Source: Taenia hydatigena (Eukaryota; Platyhelminthes; Cestoda; Cyclophyllidea; Taeniidae). Taken from it: a stretch of 64,000 nucleotides of DNA. A model generated the notes under the pieces. It was not told the origin of the DNA and did no database searches. It saw only the letters and a list, made by a program, of their open reading frames with translations. The position numbers and the translations under genes are program-made. Positions 12,200 to 24,960 of the stretch are shown here, in pieces. The stretch covers positions 24,158,994-24,222,993 of the forward strand of contig JADWOT020000001.1 in the NCBI GenBank assembly GCA_036345935.2, read 5' to 3'. The stretch's first letter is position 1; the number at the start of each line of letters is the position of its first letter.

Positions 12200-15100
12200 T
12201 TGCATACATTGAAGGCACGTGATTAAAGAAATCACACAGGAGCAGTGCTGCATGCCTAACGGAAGTTGCCAACGTGATTTAGTGGAGGGAGTGCTTTAGC
12301 TCCTCAATGGTAAGTCCAACCAATTGCATACCACTCCCGAACAAGCTGAGTGAGCTAAGAGTAGGAATGTGTCGATTAGTGCCACAGCCTATCCAATCTT
12401 GCTACACCAGTATTATAGGCACTGAAATATGGCTTTGTGTCCGTGGGCGATGTTATTAGTATTGCTTCACATTACTAGCCAAAGATCATAGGAGGCGAGG
12501 GGAAATTAAAGCATGAACAATGGAGCGATCGTCATTGAAGGTGCCACCAAATGTACTGCTATCCTTGAAATGCAGATTTAGTTCTACAGATAATAGTGCA
12601 TGGAAACCCGTCTACATTACAGACTTAGTTGTGAGTGATGAAGTCTCTTTAAAATAAGTAATCGCCAGTGTCATTTGGTTTTTATTTCTACTTTAAATTC
12701 CTACTAATTAAGGTGGGAATTGCATCACGACATTGATGAGCGTTGGTGAGACGGATGCGTGACAATATGAGCAATCAAGCACGCTGGACAACGCTAAACA
12801 TCTGCGATTGGCGTGACAGCATGCATTCTGGTTATGAAAATCGGTTGCGCCCTTATTTTCTCCGTGGACGCAAGGGAGTGGTTTCGCGGTAGCCGTGTTC
12901 TTGCTGAGCAACAACAATCATCAAACATCCTTTAGGATTAAGAGAAATACAATTCTAAGTTTAAAATTTGTCAGGACTTTACTAAACCCAGCTTAATTTT
13001 TAAAAGGGTGTTAATATGGCTTTGTGGTAAGGAATGGAGTTTCTCTGCATTTGTTTATCTGTTAAATTAGTGATCCGTATGAGCTGCACAAAAGCATTCG
13101 CTTGATAACTTTGTGTATCTTCACCATATAAATTAATGAAGCAGGATTCTCTTTTCTACTGCATTCGTTCGATGAATGATTGATCCCGCATTTATCAGCC
13201 ACAGGCTGTAGCATTGAGACACACAGAGACGTACACCAAAACACAAGTCCTCAAGCCTCGGGTTGACTTCCTTGTATTTCTTCCCTAGTTATTATGAGTA
13301 GCATTTCTATGCTTCGCAATCGTGAGCTATGCCATGCATGAATGTGGCCATGAGCGGACAGCAAGATTTTGGCAGAGCACAGATGCTAACCCTTGTTTTG
13401 AGTGATCTCATTGGCTTATTTGTGATTTGTCAGTGTTGCATTGCCGCCAAGAATAGAAACTGAATGAATTTTTAGCCAATAAATTACGCTGTTCTGGTCA
13501 ATGAGAAATTAATAATGCAGAGCCTGTTATTTAACGCAATGTGAGAGTGTCTGTAAAAAGAAGAGATTTTGCGCAGTTAGGTGTAACGCTGTTAGGTAAT
13601 TCTTTTTAATGCTCTAATGCACGCGAATGTCAAGTCGACTGCCAGAGTTAGCACAAGGAATTAAAAATCTCTAGAGGTTATTCACACAATTCATAGCCGA
13701 GTTAGCTTTGCTTCCCGCTTTTTTGTTTACTAACGTCGATTGCGCTTTCCCTGACATTGATGAGCATTGCCATTATTTTTTGGCCTCTCAACCGAATGCT
13801 GTCTTACATACTCTGGCCATGAAGAAGGCAGTATAAATCTGAAATCAAAAGTAGAACTACATAGCAGAAGTGGGTGCATCTGGAAGTGTACGTTCTTAAG
13901 CCCATTGTGATACGCAAATGGCTCTTTTAAGTGAGGAAACCGAATTGAGGAAACACGTATTTAAATGCCGACTGACGGATCTTCCAATCTGCTGTTTTGT
14001 GTAGTGGAGTCATACAGCCTGACGGAGAAGTTAAGATAAGTTTCGGAGTTCGCATCCTGTCGACTCGTTGGTTGAAACACGTTGGAATGCTTGAAGAGTG
14101 TTTTACTATATGGTGGCATTGTATGCGCCAGCACAAGTCTGTCCAGCTTCTCAGATGAAATATGCTGCACAAGTGTACTATGTAAGGCGCAATAATCGAG
14201 GCGTTGTGTGGCGTATTGAGTGTGGTTCCAGGATGTTGATATGCACTGCTCCGTTTCCAATTTTAATCCTTCAGACTGCAGGGTGCCTTCCTAGGAGGCA
14301 AATCGGCAATCACACCATTCAGTCTAGAAAACGAATGAATTTGCCGTGAGAGTCTTACCTCTGCGGTCGTCTACTTTAAATACACTTTCACCTTTTCGGA
14401 AGAGAGGGGTAAAGTTATGTACTAATGATGCATCTTTCATTATCAGCTTGAGGTCATCCGTCGTGGCCTATTAATAATGTAGCTGAAGCAGCAGGTTGTG
14501 CTGGGTTCGTCCATTTATAGCAGTGATAATGAACGGCATTAATTAGCAAGTAAATGTATTTTAGGAGGTAGAATAAGGGATGATAGACTGTCTGCGGTTG
14601 CTTCAGCGCCTCAATCAGCAGGTGAGTAGGTATTCAGTGAGTGGCAACAGAAGACTTTGGTGGTTCGCGTAGCCTAGAATTGTCGTTAAACCTTGGGCTG
14701 GGTATGCGGCTGACGGAAGGTGGATGGATGCAAAACTATTTGGCATCAAATTCCTATTCCATCTTAGGGATCACCATGATTAACCAAGACCAACTGATCA
14801 AAGTGCATAACACAGAATGAGTATACAACATTTCGGCAGATGCGCAAATTTAGAAAAGATTTGTTGCCCCTCGAAATTGGAAGCAATCGGGTGAGAAAAA
14901 CTGATAGGCAGTCTGCCAGAATAGAATATCAAAATTAGAATGGACATATCGTAATGACTGTCACAAATACCATACACGTTGTGCTGCACTTGCGATTTAA
15001 CCTCTTCTTGCGAAGTAAGACTAGGTGAGAAGGCGTTATCTCAGCTTCTCTGCTAAAATGAACCCAATTTTGTAAGTGAAGACAGCGTCAATTTGAGATA

Positions 15101-16560
15101 AATCAACGGTTTGAGCACGGACACCTAGTTCAAACAACATTAACCTGCTGTGCCCCTGTTATTTAACTGGCAGGCTAAACTGAACGAATTGCTAATGAGC
15201 TGCCCTCCGAAGTGAAGTGTGTTATTGCTGAAATCATTTTAGTAATTGGTCGCTTGTTAGCTTTGATTCAACGGGTGCCTCCGGTAATACATGCGCCGAC
15301 TCCTCAAGGATATTAATCAGTGCATGCATGCTAGTTCCCTAAATACGAGTAAGCTCGAAGGGCAGCCTTTGTCTAATTAAGGGCGTTGTTTTTGTGTGTC
15401 TTGAGACACTCCCATTTGCTTGAATCTATCGAAGCTGACATGAAGGAAGTGCACAAAATTAGCACCGATTGCTTTTGGTTAAAGTTTCGTCGATTACAGT
15501 TGTTTAGCTTAGAAAGAAAACCTAGACAATGTCAGCTCATAATATTTAATCAGGCAGGAAGATTAAAATGTCCAAATGAAGCAGTATCACTGCTCAACTC
15601 TCCCATACAGCCGCGCGTAAATGAATCTGTGGTAGTATATTAATAAAGTATATATTCCTACCTGCCTTCTTAAAGAACACGGTGGCGAGATTTGAGCCTT
15701 GGGATCCAAACAGGGAATTAATTTTAAGCACTGTGAAGCCAGCATGAGGACACCTCGACGCCATTCCTGTCGCCATCTATTATGATGCTTAGCCTAGTCT
15801 ACTGATAAGGCGCGACATGCAAGTGTTGGAATGTGCAGGCTAATGAGATGGGGACTATTTAATTCATTTGTTTCCGTTTTACGTAAGCAGCTGCATGAGG
15901 GGTTATACCCATTTACCGATAAGGCAATGTGGAAGTATTGAGAATACAATGCTCCTAACAGACTGGAGCACGAGGGGTAGCAGAGACTGAAAGACAGCAT
16001 TTGTTTGCAAGTCGTTGTTATTTTACGGAGAAACTTTGCTTGAGTTTCTGACAAACTGCACACAATGCAAATCCCAAAGACTCTGACACCCACCTCTATG
16101 ATACAGTAATTGAGCTGAGGTCTCTAGGGCCCCTCTGCTAACATCGTAACTTGAACACTGACTGGTTGTATGAGGGGTGTTAAATAAGGCTGCATTCGCA
16201 GTCTTTATTGATGCTTCACTAATACAGACCCGATTGTTTGAAGAGTGGAAATGGTGGGATGTGGCAAAGGGTAGTATTATCAAGGAGTGTCCATACGCCA
16301 TGCGCTTAGCGAAACCGTGTACTTCTAATAGGGCTGTAATTAGCAAGACCTTAGGATGGGCTAGGTAACACGGCGATTGCACCCCGGAGCGATGAATATG
16401 TGGAATGCCAAAAGGCTTACGTATGACCGGTAAGAACTGAAACAAATTAAGTGTAATAGATCTTTGCCGATTTTGGTTTATCGGATCCAACTCTTCGTGT
16501 CACGTTGCTAAATAAAGGCTAAAAAGCTGTCTATATGAACTGCATCCATTTTTATTAGAA
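12200..16560. other. Mostly unannotated region
   Basis: Contains an R4 fragment at 13260-13450 and a repeat-derived stretch at 14000-14350 related to 34580-34760. Open frames at 15386-15643 (plus) and 16490-16023 (minus, 155 codons, no ATG start) have no further support. Nothing else recognised. Confidence 0.4.
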
Positions 16561-16568
16561 GTCGGATT

Positions 16569-16745
16569 TCATGCGCAATGAATTATTTGTTCATATTCTT
16601 GACAAACTTCCTTATGTTCATTCTCATCAACTAGAACGTGGCTACAACTAGCAAATACGGTTATTCTAATGCTAGTCGCACAATACTTCGTCCCACCTAT
16701 TCGTATGAGCACGTGCCAATGTGGACCAAAGGTGAAAGCAGATGT
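16569..16745 (-). other. Candidate terminal exon after a long pyrimidine tract
   Basis: A long minus-strand tract rich in C and T (about 16850-16760) leads to acceptor ATTTGTGCAG, then 58 open codons: TSAFTFGPHWHVLIRIGG, KYCATSIRITVFASC, and EVCQEYEQIIHCA before TGA. It is not obviously in a dispersed repeat. An ATG-started frame on the other strand (16669-16950) overlaps and is the competing reading. No family recognised. Confidence 0.25.
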
Positions 16746-18200
16746 CTGCACAAATACGATTTTACAGAAAAGTAGAGATAAATTGTGCAAGGTGGGAAGA
16801 GGAAAGGAGGTGGGAAATGTCAAAAGAAGGAAAACTATAGAAAGGCCAGACCTGATCAGATCTGATTTGAGCGTAGAAGAATTAATTGACTGCAAACCAA
16901 ATGCAGGAGGAGGCCATAACTACACCAAATGCGATCCATTTCACACATAGCTACAAATCTCACTGCGCATGAATCAGATCAGGTGCACAGAGATAAAAAT
17001 TTTTGTGCACAGTATAATTACCAAAAGTGTGTTGGGTTTAACTTTCGTCTTCAAAGTATACTTCTAATACTGACGTTTCTGTTTTAAATCTAAGTGCTAG
17101 AATAATCTTCGATTCGGGATCTCGTTGTGTTGCCTCCATTGATCAGCATCTAATAGAGGCAGTGTTATGAGGGGGTCAGCATCTGTGTATCAAATGGTTT
17201 ACGCGAGGTTGGTGGCTGGTCTTCCGAATTCGGATATCAAACGAATAATTCGCTAGCTTAAGAAAAGTTGAAATAAAGTCCACTCTACCCTTCTCATCGC
17301 ACTGCAGCCCGTCCGCAATTTAGTCTCGAAACACTTAAGTGAGTAGAATCGATGGGTCGTAAGGTTTTTGATGATAATGAGCACCGAATCTTGTCAATTT
17401 TGCTTTTTATGCTATTTTGCAAATCTTTTTACAATGTGCCATGCATTTTAGCTAGCTCTAGTGGCCCATCAACTGAGTTATAATGAGAAGAAGCTAATGT
17501 GCTTTGCTTTAGCGCTCTTGAAGCTAAATCGGTTAGCATGAGCCATTCTTTAAGCATCAATCTGTGTCTAATCTACGATCGTTGTGACTTTTGTGAGTAC
17601 AGTGGATTGCGTTAAGAGTTATTTAATCCGCCACATTGCCTTCTTCCAACCGATGCTAATAAATTCTTGGCTGAAATCCACCTTCTTCCGAATATTTAGT
17701 GGTCGCGGATGACAAAGAGTTTCATTCGGCGAATCCCGCAGGGTTCGCATCTTTGTCCATCTGATTTGAATAAAGCGAGGGTGTACTTAAGGATGAAAAA
17801 TAAGGAAAACAATTCAGCCTTAAATTCGGAATCTAGACAGCTAGCATGGCTGTGCACTTGGTGGAGTACGATAAGCTCGTAGATCACTGTTAAGCGAACA
17901 GCACCGTTACCCCATTAAAATTTAATTTACCTTCTCATCACTTTCTTCCCACAGCATAATGGTCGTTAGAGGTAGCCCGATATTTGGACATCGATGTTGA
18001 TATAGACTGCTTTCTATCGCTTTTCTGATCAAAAAGTGAAATATGTGCCTTGTAAAATTGATATAAGCGTAATGCCTCGCTCTCTACTTCTCTAAACTAA
18101 GTATAAATCCTAAAGCGCGAATTCTCACTGAATAGTTAAGTTGCAAAGATTATCAATAGCAAAAACATTCTTTGATTAATATATTTATAAAGACACTCAC

Positions 18201-18341
18201 ATGAGATTGAGATTGTAAGTTCAGACGAAATGTAGGCCGTTGGTTGGAGTACTTCGCCCTTTCTCGCATTGTGCACATTAACTTGATTGTTCGGCCTCCA
18301 AGATAGCCAGCGTCAGCTTTGCTGAACTCAATGGACGTACA
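18201..18341 (-). pseudogene. Decayed copy of the 147-bp exon
   Basis: Aligned with 10244-10390. The donor side is kept (GTGAGT after CAATCTCAT), but the AG acceptor is replaced by GGTGGT, and the frame reads GYLGGRTIKLMC with no match to the SSSPM stretch. Probably non-functional. Confidence 0.4.
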
Positions 18342-18565
18342 ACCACCAAGCGATTGCGTGCAAATTCAGTTGGAGAATGCGCATAATTTATCAGGACTGA
18401 TTGTTATACAATGCCCACTAAAGGATGAAACCATTCCGCCAATGTAAGGGAAATTTAACAAACAATTAAACAGCTTTAGATTAAACTATGGAAGGATTTT
18501 TGCGCTTGGTAAAAAGGCTACTAAGAGCACTTTACAGACGAAATTTAATAGAAAATGAGGTGTAG

Positions 18566-18709
18566 TCAGGCGCTTACAAAAGCGGTGAGAACCAAAGGAA
18601 TGAGAGCACTGATGAGGAAGATGGTATATACGAAGATGATTACTAAGCAGCTGATCAAGTAGTCTCTAAGCAAGTAAAATTTTCCCACAGATGTGATTAA
18701 ATAAGTGTC
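18566..18709 (-). other. Candidate membrane-segment exon
   Basis: Follows acceptor TTTATTAG and reads 47 codons to TGA, containing LISCLVIIFVYTIFLISALI then PLVLTAFVSA: one long transmembrane or tail segment. The homologous stretch at 10790-10575 keeps LIASVLFVL but is shifted and loses the hydrophobic run. It lies 5' of the decayed 147-bp exon on the same strand. No family recognised. Confidence 0.3.
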
Positions 18710-19289
18710 CTAATAAATGCTAGAGAATATTTTCTGTATACGAAGACTCTACTGTAAAATAATGTTGCATTAACATTGTAAGCGACCAAAACTCATAATT
18801 TGATTCTTCACGGTTTGAGGATCGCACTTGGTATTCGATTACATGCGTGCACTAAAAGAGGAAGACTTGACGGCTTCGCATAATCATCCCCTGATATAGC
18901 GAAGGATTTATATTGCCAAATTTCAACAATGCATCGACTAAATGAATTCATTTTTGTTATGTTTTGTGATGTTTTTGGCATTTTGCAAAGCCAGACGTCA
19001 GAAAACAATAAATCGCGCATTCTAGTTGCATTGCAATTCTGGAAGCAATCCATTTCAAGGTATAAATGGAATGAAGTGAGCGTAAATTTACACTCTTCAT
19101 ATTTTTTTCTTACATGAATGCGGTAGGTGATTAATAATTGCAGAGAGTTGCGAAGTCAAATCGCATGCTGAGCTGGTATCCATGATGCCCTAACGATGAC
19201 CTCTTTGGGATTTTTAGGTTTGGCAGGACTGACACTGCTGTTTCGTAATTTGGAACTGATCAAGTCTACGTGAATTGGAAATTGAATGA

Positions 19290-19960
19290 GTCATTCATTA
19301 CTTATCATTCTACCTGTGAGTATATCGATGACATCACAAAATTTTGCCATGTTGTAGTTAGTGTGACTGTTTTAAATTTACCTGCTTTCTAGCATGCGAT
19401 CGCGCTGTAATCTTGCATGGAGTTAATCGAGAGCTGAAAAGAATTCGCCATTGGTTAGACGATCGTAATTTAGAATTCCGCAGCTTTCAGTTTGCTTGTG
19501 CGCAAATTTAAATGATGGCATGCACAGCAATAAAGCCGATTGGTTCTATCGTAAGCAGTGAGGTGGAGTAATGAGTTTAACCCTCAGACCCAAGCCTTGC
19601 CATGCTTTTCTTCATTTCTACATGGTATTTGCTAGATTGCGACCAGCTCTCAATGTCTAGTAACCTCAACATCGTTATGATGCTCTTATTTTAGTTTAAC
19701 AAACGGCAACATTGCAGGTTGCAGTTCAGCTTTTCAGACGAAATATGCAGCGTCAATGAATTTTGTGAGGTCAAAATTATGACCAGGGCACTATATTTGG
19801 TGAAGGTTGGTCTGTTGACAGTCTGTGTAACTTAATCACCTCTTGTTGTGGTCTTGTAAAAAAGTGTTCACGCTTTGCGTCATTACTCTGTCCTCTTATT
19901 GCGCCTGTGCAAATGTACTATGCGCTTCGGCTAAATCGGACTGTACACTATGACAGACAT
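19290..19960 (+). repeat. R2 dispersed repeat, diverged copy
   Basis: Begins near GAATGAGTCATTCATTACTT and carries GTTGTAGTTAGTGTGACTG, TGATCTTGCATGGAGTTAATC and ACCTCTTGTTGTGGTCTTGT in the same order as the 5 kb copy. Confidence 0.5.
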
Positions 19961-20136
19961 ATCTTGACAATCTTAATTAGCTCCTTTTGGTAAACATGGC
20001 GACAGTACAAGCATTTCAAAGCATCATAAATGTACGGCCCGAATAGCTCTATAAATACACGCGAGGCAATGATCACGGGAAGAAATCACATATAATTTTG
20101 CCTTGTATTTCGTTGCCGCACCTAACAAACACTCTT

Positions 20137-20340
20137 CTACTCAACCAGCGCCCCAATCATAGTAGCTTTCTGTGCCCTGCAATAGCAAATATCCACCGCT
20201 ACGATGCTTGGCGGTGTGGTAACAGAAGACAGTGAATCCGGGTGGCACTCAATAGCGCGGTAATAAAGAGCGTATATAACCGCAATCGCCAGACAATCCA
20301 ATATGCGACAACAACCCACTTCAGCTCCCGCGCGTAATGC
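20137..20340 (-). CDS. Candidate exon or ORF in a non-repeated GC-richer island
   Basis: Follows acceptor GAGCACAG in phase 0 and reads 67 codons to TAG: ALRAGAEVGCCRILDC, a hydrophobic run LAIAVIYALYY, then ECHPDSLSSVTTPPSIVAV and CYCRAQKATMIGALVE. Local base composition is about half G+C, higher than its surroundings, and the stretch is not repeated elsewhere in the window. A good plus-strand donor inside it gives a competing reading (20303-20360). No family recognised. Confidence 0.3.
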   Translation of the reverse strand, partial: ALRAGAEVGCCRILDCLAIAVIYALYYRAIECHPDSLSSVTTPPSIVAVDICYCRAQKATMIGALVE

Positions 20341-20360
20341 CTGTGCTCCATTTGAGATGA
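20303..20360 (+). other. Candidate first exon, opposite strand of the same island
   Basis: ATG then 19 codons (MRQQPTSAPARNACAPFEM) ending in a strong phase 1 donor (ATGA before GTAAGTG). A TATATAA lies about 25 bp upstream of the ATG, rather close for a promoter. It overlaps the minus-strand candidate; at most one is likely to be real. Confidence 0.25.
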
Positions 20361-20735
20361 GTAAGTGCTTATTTGGCGACTACTTCAGTGGCTAATGTGT
20401 AATTTATCACCTAATTTGGACATTTTAAAGACAAAGATATGGCGATGCAGAGAAGAAGCGTATTTATTTGTGTTTTAGTCAATTATCGACTCGGTAGATA
20501 TTAAACGCGTTTAAGTTACCTTGAGGTCTTGTGGGAGAAAAGTTAAATCGCTGTAAGAAACAAGACGAGAATTCTTATTTTGCAGCACTCCCCTTTATGT
20601 CCATTTTTCTTATTCATTGGACATAAGTCCCGTAATTTGTTTTTTTTTTCATTGGATTTAAGGTTGCATGACATTTGGTGGGTGTTAGTGTGTCTAAGGT
20701 GTCCAACTGGCCGTAAAGGCTGACAACATCCTGGA

Positions 20736-20803
20736 CTTTCTGTTTGGATAATAGGTCATTATGCATGAGTTGCGCCAACTGAAATTGACATCCAAACAGA
20801 AAG
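20736..20803. other. 14-bp perfect inverted repeat with 40-bp loop
   Basis: CTTTCTGTTTGGAT at 20736-20749 and its exact complement at 20790-20803. The loop is long for a microRNA precursor. It could be an element terminus pair or a chance hairpin. Confidence 0.5.
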
Positions 20804-21179
20804 CAAATAAACTAACGGTGTATTTGGACGATTTAGCAAGTAGACGCGAAGAAATTCTCGGCCGATCCCAAAAATGAGGAACTATAATGTCCAGCGCAAG
20901 TAACTTATATCACTGCATCGCATATCGTGTACTGCATCGTAATTTTTGCTTTCATAATGCTTAGGTGTATTATGGTCCTTTCGCATTTAGGTTGCTGCAT
21001 GAATGATTAAGTTTAGCAAATCCCATTCAAAGACGAAAAATGTACATTTGGCTGTTAAGACTTCGTTGCCTCAAATTAATGGGCAATCCAATCCATTCAC
21101 CTCAAGTTGACAAAGTAAATATACCTTTTATTATGCGTCCCGACTTGTTGCATTTATTGGTTATCGGCGATTAAAAGTG

Positions 21180-23950
21180 ACCAGGCAGCAATATTATTGC
21201 AATTGTCAATAGCTAAATAAATCTTCTGCGCACAACTCAAAAACAGTTTCCAATTTCATAATGATCAAATTAAAGATCTTCCCTTTTAATATGGCACATA
21301 CCCAACTTCCAACAGTAGAATTGCAAAAGAAGGTAAAAATGAAGGAGTATGTTTGTAAGTCCAGTGCGGCTCAAGAATGGCTCATATAGTTGTGAAAGCA
21401 AATTCAGGAAATACGTATTTGCGCGATATTCGACTGACATTCCCTACTGTTGTTTTGTGCAAAGGAGTCAAGCAACTTAAAAAGCGTTTGAAAGAGATAT
21501 TAATGGTTACTTGTTCTTGAGCAGTAGGGATGCAGATAGCCGCCATCACATTATAGTCAGCTCAATGAGTAGACTGAGGTACATGCACACCTAGCAGCCG
21601 GCTTTCCGTCAATGCAGATTTTCTCGCTATCATTCGCAGAAGAAATGTACCTGTGCATCAGTCATTAAATTAAGCGAGTTAATTGCATTGTTAGGTCCAA
21701 TAATTCGCAAGAGTGAATTGGCATGTACGTAGGTATGTATTCAACCAGGTTATTTCTGTCGTAGAGCTGAGTCTGAGGTCGCAGAAATGAACAAGGCGCC
21801 TGCGTAAACTGCGCATTTGCGCATAGGTGTGGCCGCTGAGAGGTAGCCCTAGTGAAACATTCTTTGGCTAGACTAACACACGGACTGAGAGCAGACAAAA
21901 TTTTACCCAATGCACGGCTTTGCGCGTCCAATATTACATCTCATGAAACACGGCTAGGCAGTATAACTCACCCGAATAGCTAGGAAGAATTGTGCTGCCA
22001 CATGCGGTGGTATCGTATGATAATCAATGCAGAGGTATCCTAACGTAGCCAAGAAAACAAGAAGACGAGATTCCGTCGTAAAGCTTAGCCAAACTGAGTT
22101 AAGGCTGTCATTTTGTTAACAAAATGAGGAAAACGCGTAGTGGTACGAGTCAGGGAGTGGGAAGAATTTCTCTCACTGCGCTATTAGAGAGTAATTCAAT
22201 CTGCCTTATTACTGTACTCCTAATTCTTATACACTGGAGTGTTATTACTCCGAATTGACCAAGAGCATTTCGACAGCAAATCATGCCGATTTCTGGCAGG
22301 CATGCACACCAAGGGATTCGGCTATTCAGCTTTTGCTGTCTTGTATTTTGCGGTGATCGCTTGCGTGGGCGATTGCAATGGGTGCAGAACTCAATTACCG
22401 ACACCGTATATGTTTGGGGAGTTAATGAGCCCACATAACAAAAGGGCAAACGCAATGAGATAATAAACCCGATTCTACCACTGTTATAAAGACTTGTGTA
22501 TTGGAGTCCACATGGCTCGGATAAGATATAATTTTGAGAACGACGATTAAGCCATCAAGTCTCATGAGACATATTCGTGCAATATGCTTCGCTCGAGAAA
22601 CCAGGTGGCCCAGTGCTTTCATGCTCAGTATCATGTTATCGCAGCTCACTTCACAAGACTCCTAAAGATGTAAGTTAGCGCCTTTATCGAAAAATTATAA
22701 TACATCAATAAATTTGGTAAAACCAAGCGTGGCTGGACGGTGATGAGGAACCGAACCACTTTACTTGCGATATTACAGACGGATCACATCGGATTTATTT
22801 CCGCCCATCTCAATGCTCATCTCAACAGGCATATGCGAATCATAAGTTGAAAGAAATTTGAATAGCAGTTCTTCAAGCAGCAAAGAAACCCCTTTGGCAG
22901 CAGCGTAAGTTTCCTTCCACGCTTGAATAAATTCATTCAGGATAACAATGCTGCCACATGCTAGACTGGGGAAAAATGAACCACTCACAGTGGCTGCAAC
23001 GTGACAGCTAATTTGTGAGGTCATCGGCATTATTCCAGAGAGATAGATGCGTGGTGCAAAGTGCATTCCTAATGCGTGGATCCTAACCACGGATCCTAAA
23101 ACAATGACTCGTAAGGCACACAATCAGTGGTGTTGGGAATGAATGGAGAGGAGGAAAATCACATGATTGCTGAAGTTGAGTGGGGTGAAACCATCATGCA
23201 GTAGTTGGAGATACCCACGCATTGATCGCGCACAATGGTGATCAAATGAATGGAACTGTGGCGACGCGTGCCCGACCTCATCTGCATCACGAGTGAATAA
23301 TGGTGGGCAGGCGAGTGATAAAATTTAACGTATTCATGGCAGAGTATGCTAGGATTTTAAGGTCCAAAGAAGCAAAAATAGATTATGGGCAGATTTATGG
23401 CTGACTTTGCCCTCGAATACGAGGACTTGTCATTTTACTTAATGCAATTTAATGCTGTCTCTGCTTCTGCTAGCTGTGGGCGAGAATCGGGTAACTGTTC
23501 TAAAACAAATAGCAATTCGCCTACTTGCACTTCTTCGCCTTCTCTTGGACCACACATTATTGCACGTTGAGTGTGTATTAACATTACTGGAGTTTCAGCT
23601 CCCTTTGCTATCGACAGAGAATTAGATTAACATACTTGAAGATGCAGCTGCAAGACTCGTTCTATATTACAACTTGGAAGGCGAATAGTGCGACGTAAAG
23701 CACGAAGGTGGTTTCAAATGAAAATGTTAGATTTAAAAAAGGGTAGGGCGGATGTCTATTCGAATATTATACCTACACATCCGTTGTTATTTGGAAGGAT
23801 TGACTAATGCAGTCCATGGTAAAATAGGTGTGCAGAGGATACCATGGATTCTAAGGTGTCCACCAAATGATGCGGAAGTATTTATGCCGCATCCCATCGA
23901 TGGGAATTTAGAGACCGAGTGTCAAGTGCGATCTTTAGATGTACAAGGAG
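21180..23950 (-). repeat. R3 dispersed repeat copy
   Basis: Same orientation as the right inverted-repeat arm but much more diverged. 22773-23123 aligns with the mate of 51430-51720 (the stretch ending NKSDVIRL is kept), and 21530-21680 with the reverse of 52010-52160. Confidence 0.65.
22108..22127. other. 20-bp perfect palindrome
   Basis: TCATTTTGTTAACAAAATGA, self-complementary with no loop, inside the R3 copy. No role assigned. Confidence 0.6.
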
Positions 23951-24016
23951 AAGTGAACTGCTTCACATCAAATGATGGGGCTAAAACCAATTATAAAATG
24001 ACTGCGCAATAGTGAA

Positions 24017-24286
24017 ATGCTACCTTTATTTCGCCAAACACCAAGTAATGTTAAAAATATTAGTATAGATTATTTGCACACATTAATAAAATTGCGCAAT
24101 GGTATGCTGAAATCTTCAGAATTATCGTTTCAACCATTAGTATTGCGAAGTGCCCTTTTGGTGTCAGTATTGCCATCTACGCTACCCATTTATTCACTTT
24201 TCAATGAATCACACCTTGACGATTGCACACCACAAGGCATTCCTTCGCAGGTTTTTCTGTCAAAGAATCTAGATTTGCAATGCTGA
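24017..24286 (+). pseudogene. Conserved reading-frame fragment, copy 2
   Basis: Open for 89 codons, reading VLRSALLVSVLPSTLPIYSL and NESHLDDCTPQGIPS. Partner of 4295-4107. The start used by the longest frame is GTG or similar, so it is more likely an exon or relic than a complete gene. The LDDCTPQG stretch only vaguely recalls a reverse transcriptase PQG motif and is not called as one. Confidence 0.25.
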
Positions 24287-24960
24287 CCTATGCAGAACCG
24301 TAGAATGTGACGTTAGTTGACTAACACTCTTTGCTTGACGGGAGTAGCAAGATGGTGCGATTCAGTCACCACGTCAAACTGAGCTCATGTCACTATCTTA
24401 AAAGCAATGTGCATAACTGGAAGAGGTAAAGAAAGAAGTGGCTCGAGTCCGCACACTAACTATAAATACAAAAAGCAGAAAGTAACCGGTTTCGCTTGCC
24501 CAAAAAGGTGTAAACCTTGTCTTTAGCCTATGCAATTCCTTCACACCGACTAATTTAATCATAGACGACATAAACAGGATAGCATTTCTCTAAATTTGCA
24601 TCTGCTTTTCATCACCGTCAATGAAGCCTCTCGTGACTTTCTAGAAGACTAAAGACGGCATAATACTTTGGCAAAAGGTTGATATTTAGCAAAGGGAGTA
24701 GGACTGGGGCTGCTAGAGCGACGTAGTGGTCACTTTACCCAGCAAAGGCAATAGGCCTGCTCAATTGACCGTAAACAACAGCTATGCAAACAAGGTTCGA
24801 CAATGAAGCACTGCAAAATCAACATACTACTCTTCTGTAAAATTGCCTCTACGGGTGCTATAAGACACAGTACAGGGTGTGAATAAGTGAAATGAAGCTA
24901 CTGTGAGGCAAAGAATTCTAAGCTGGCACATGCAGTAGGAACGCATATTAACCAGTGCAT
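24230..24960 (+). repeat. Tandem duplication unit 1
   Basis: About 94% identical by eye to 26300-26985, offset 2073 bp at the left end and 2026 bp at the right because unit 2 lacks about 46 bp in its second half. The right part is an R1 repeat copy. Confidence 0.8.

Noticed and set aside
16023..16490. Longest open frame in the window (155 codons, minus)
   Set aside because: No ATG at its start, no recognisable domain or splice support, and a frame of this length is expected about once or twice by chance in 64 kb read in six frames.
24240..24280. CTPQGIPSQ as a reverse transcriptase PQG motif
   Set aside because: No YADD/FADD box or other RT motif follows in frame, and the flanking residues do not fit.
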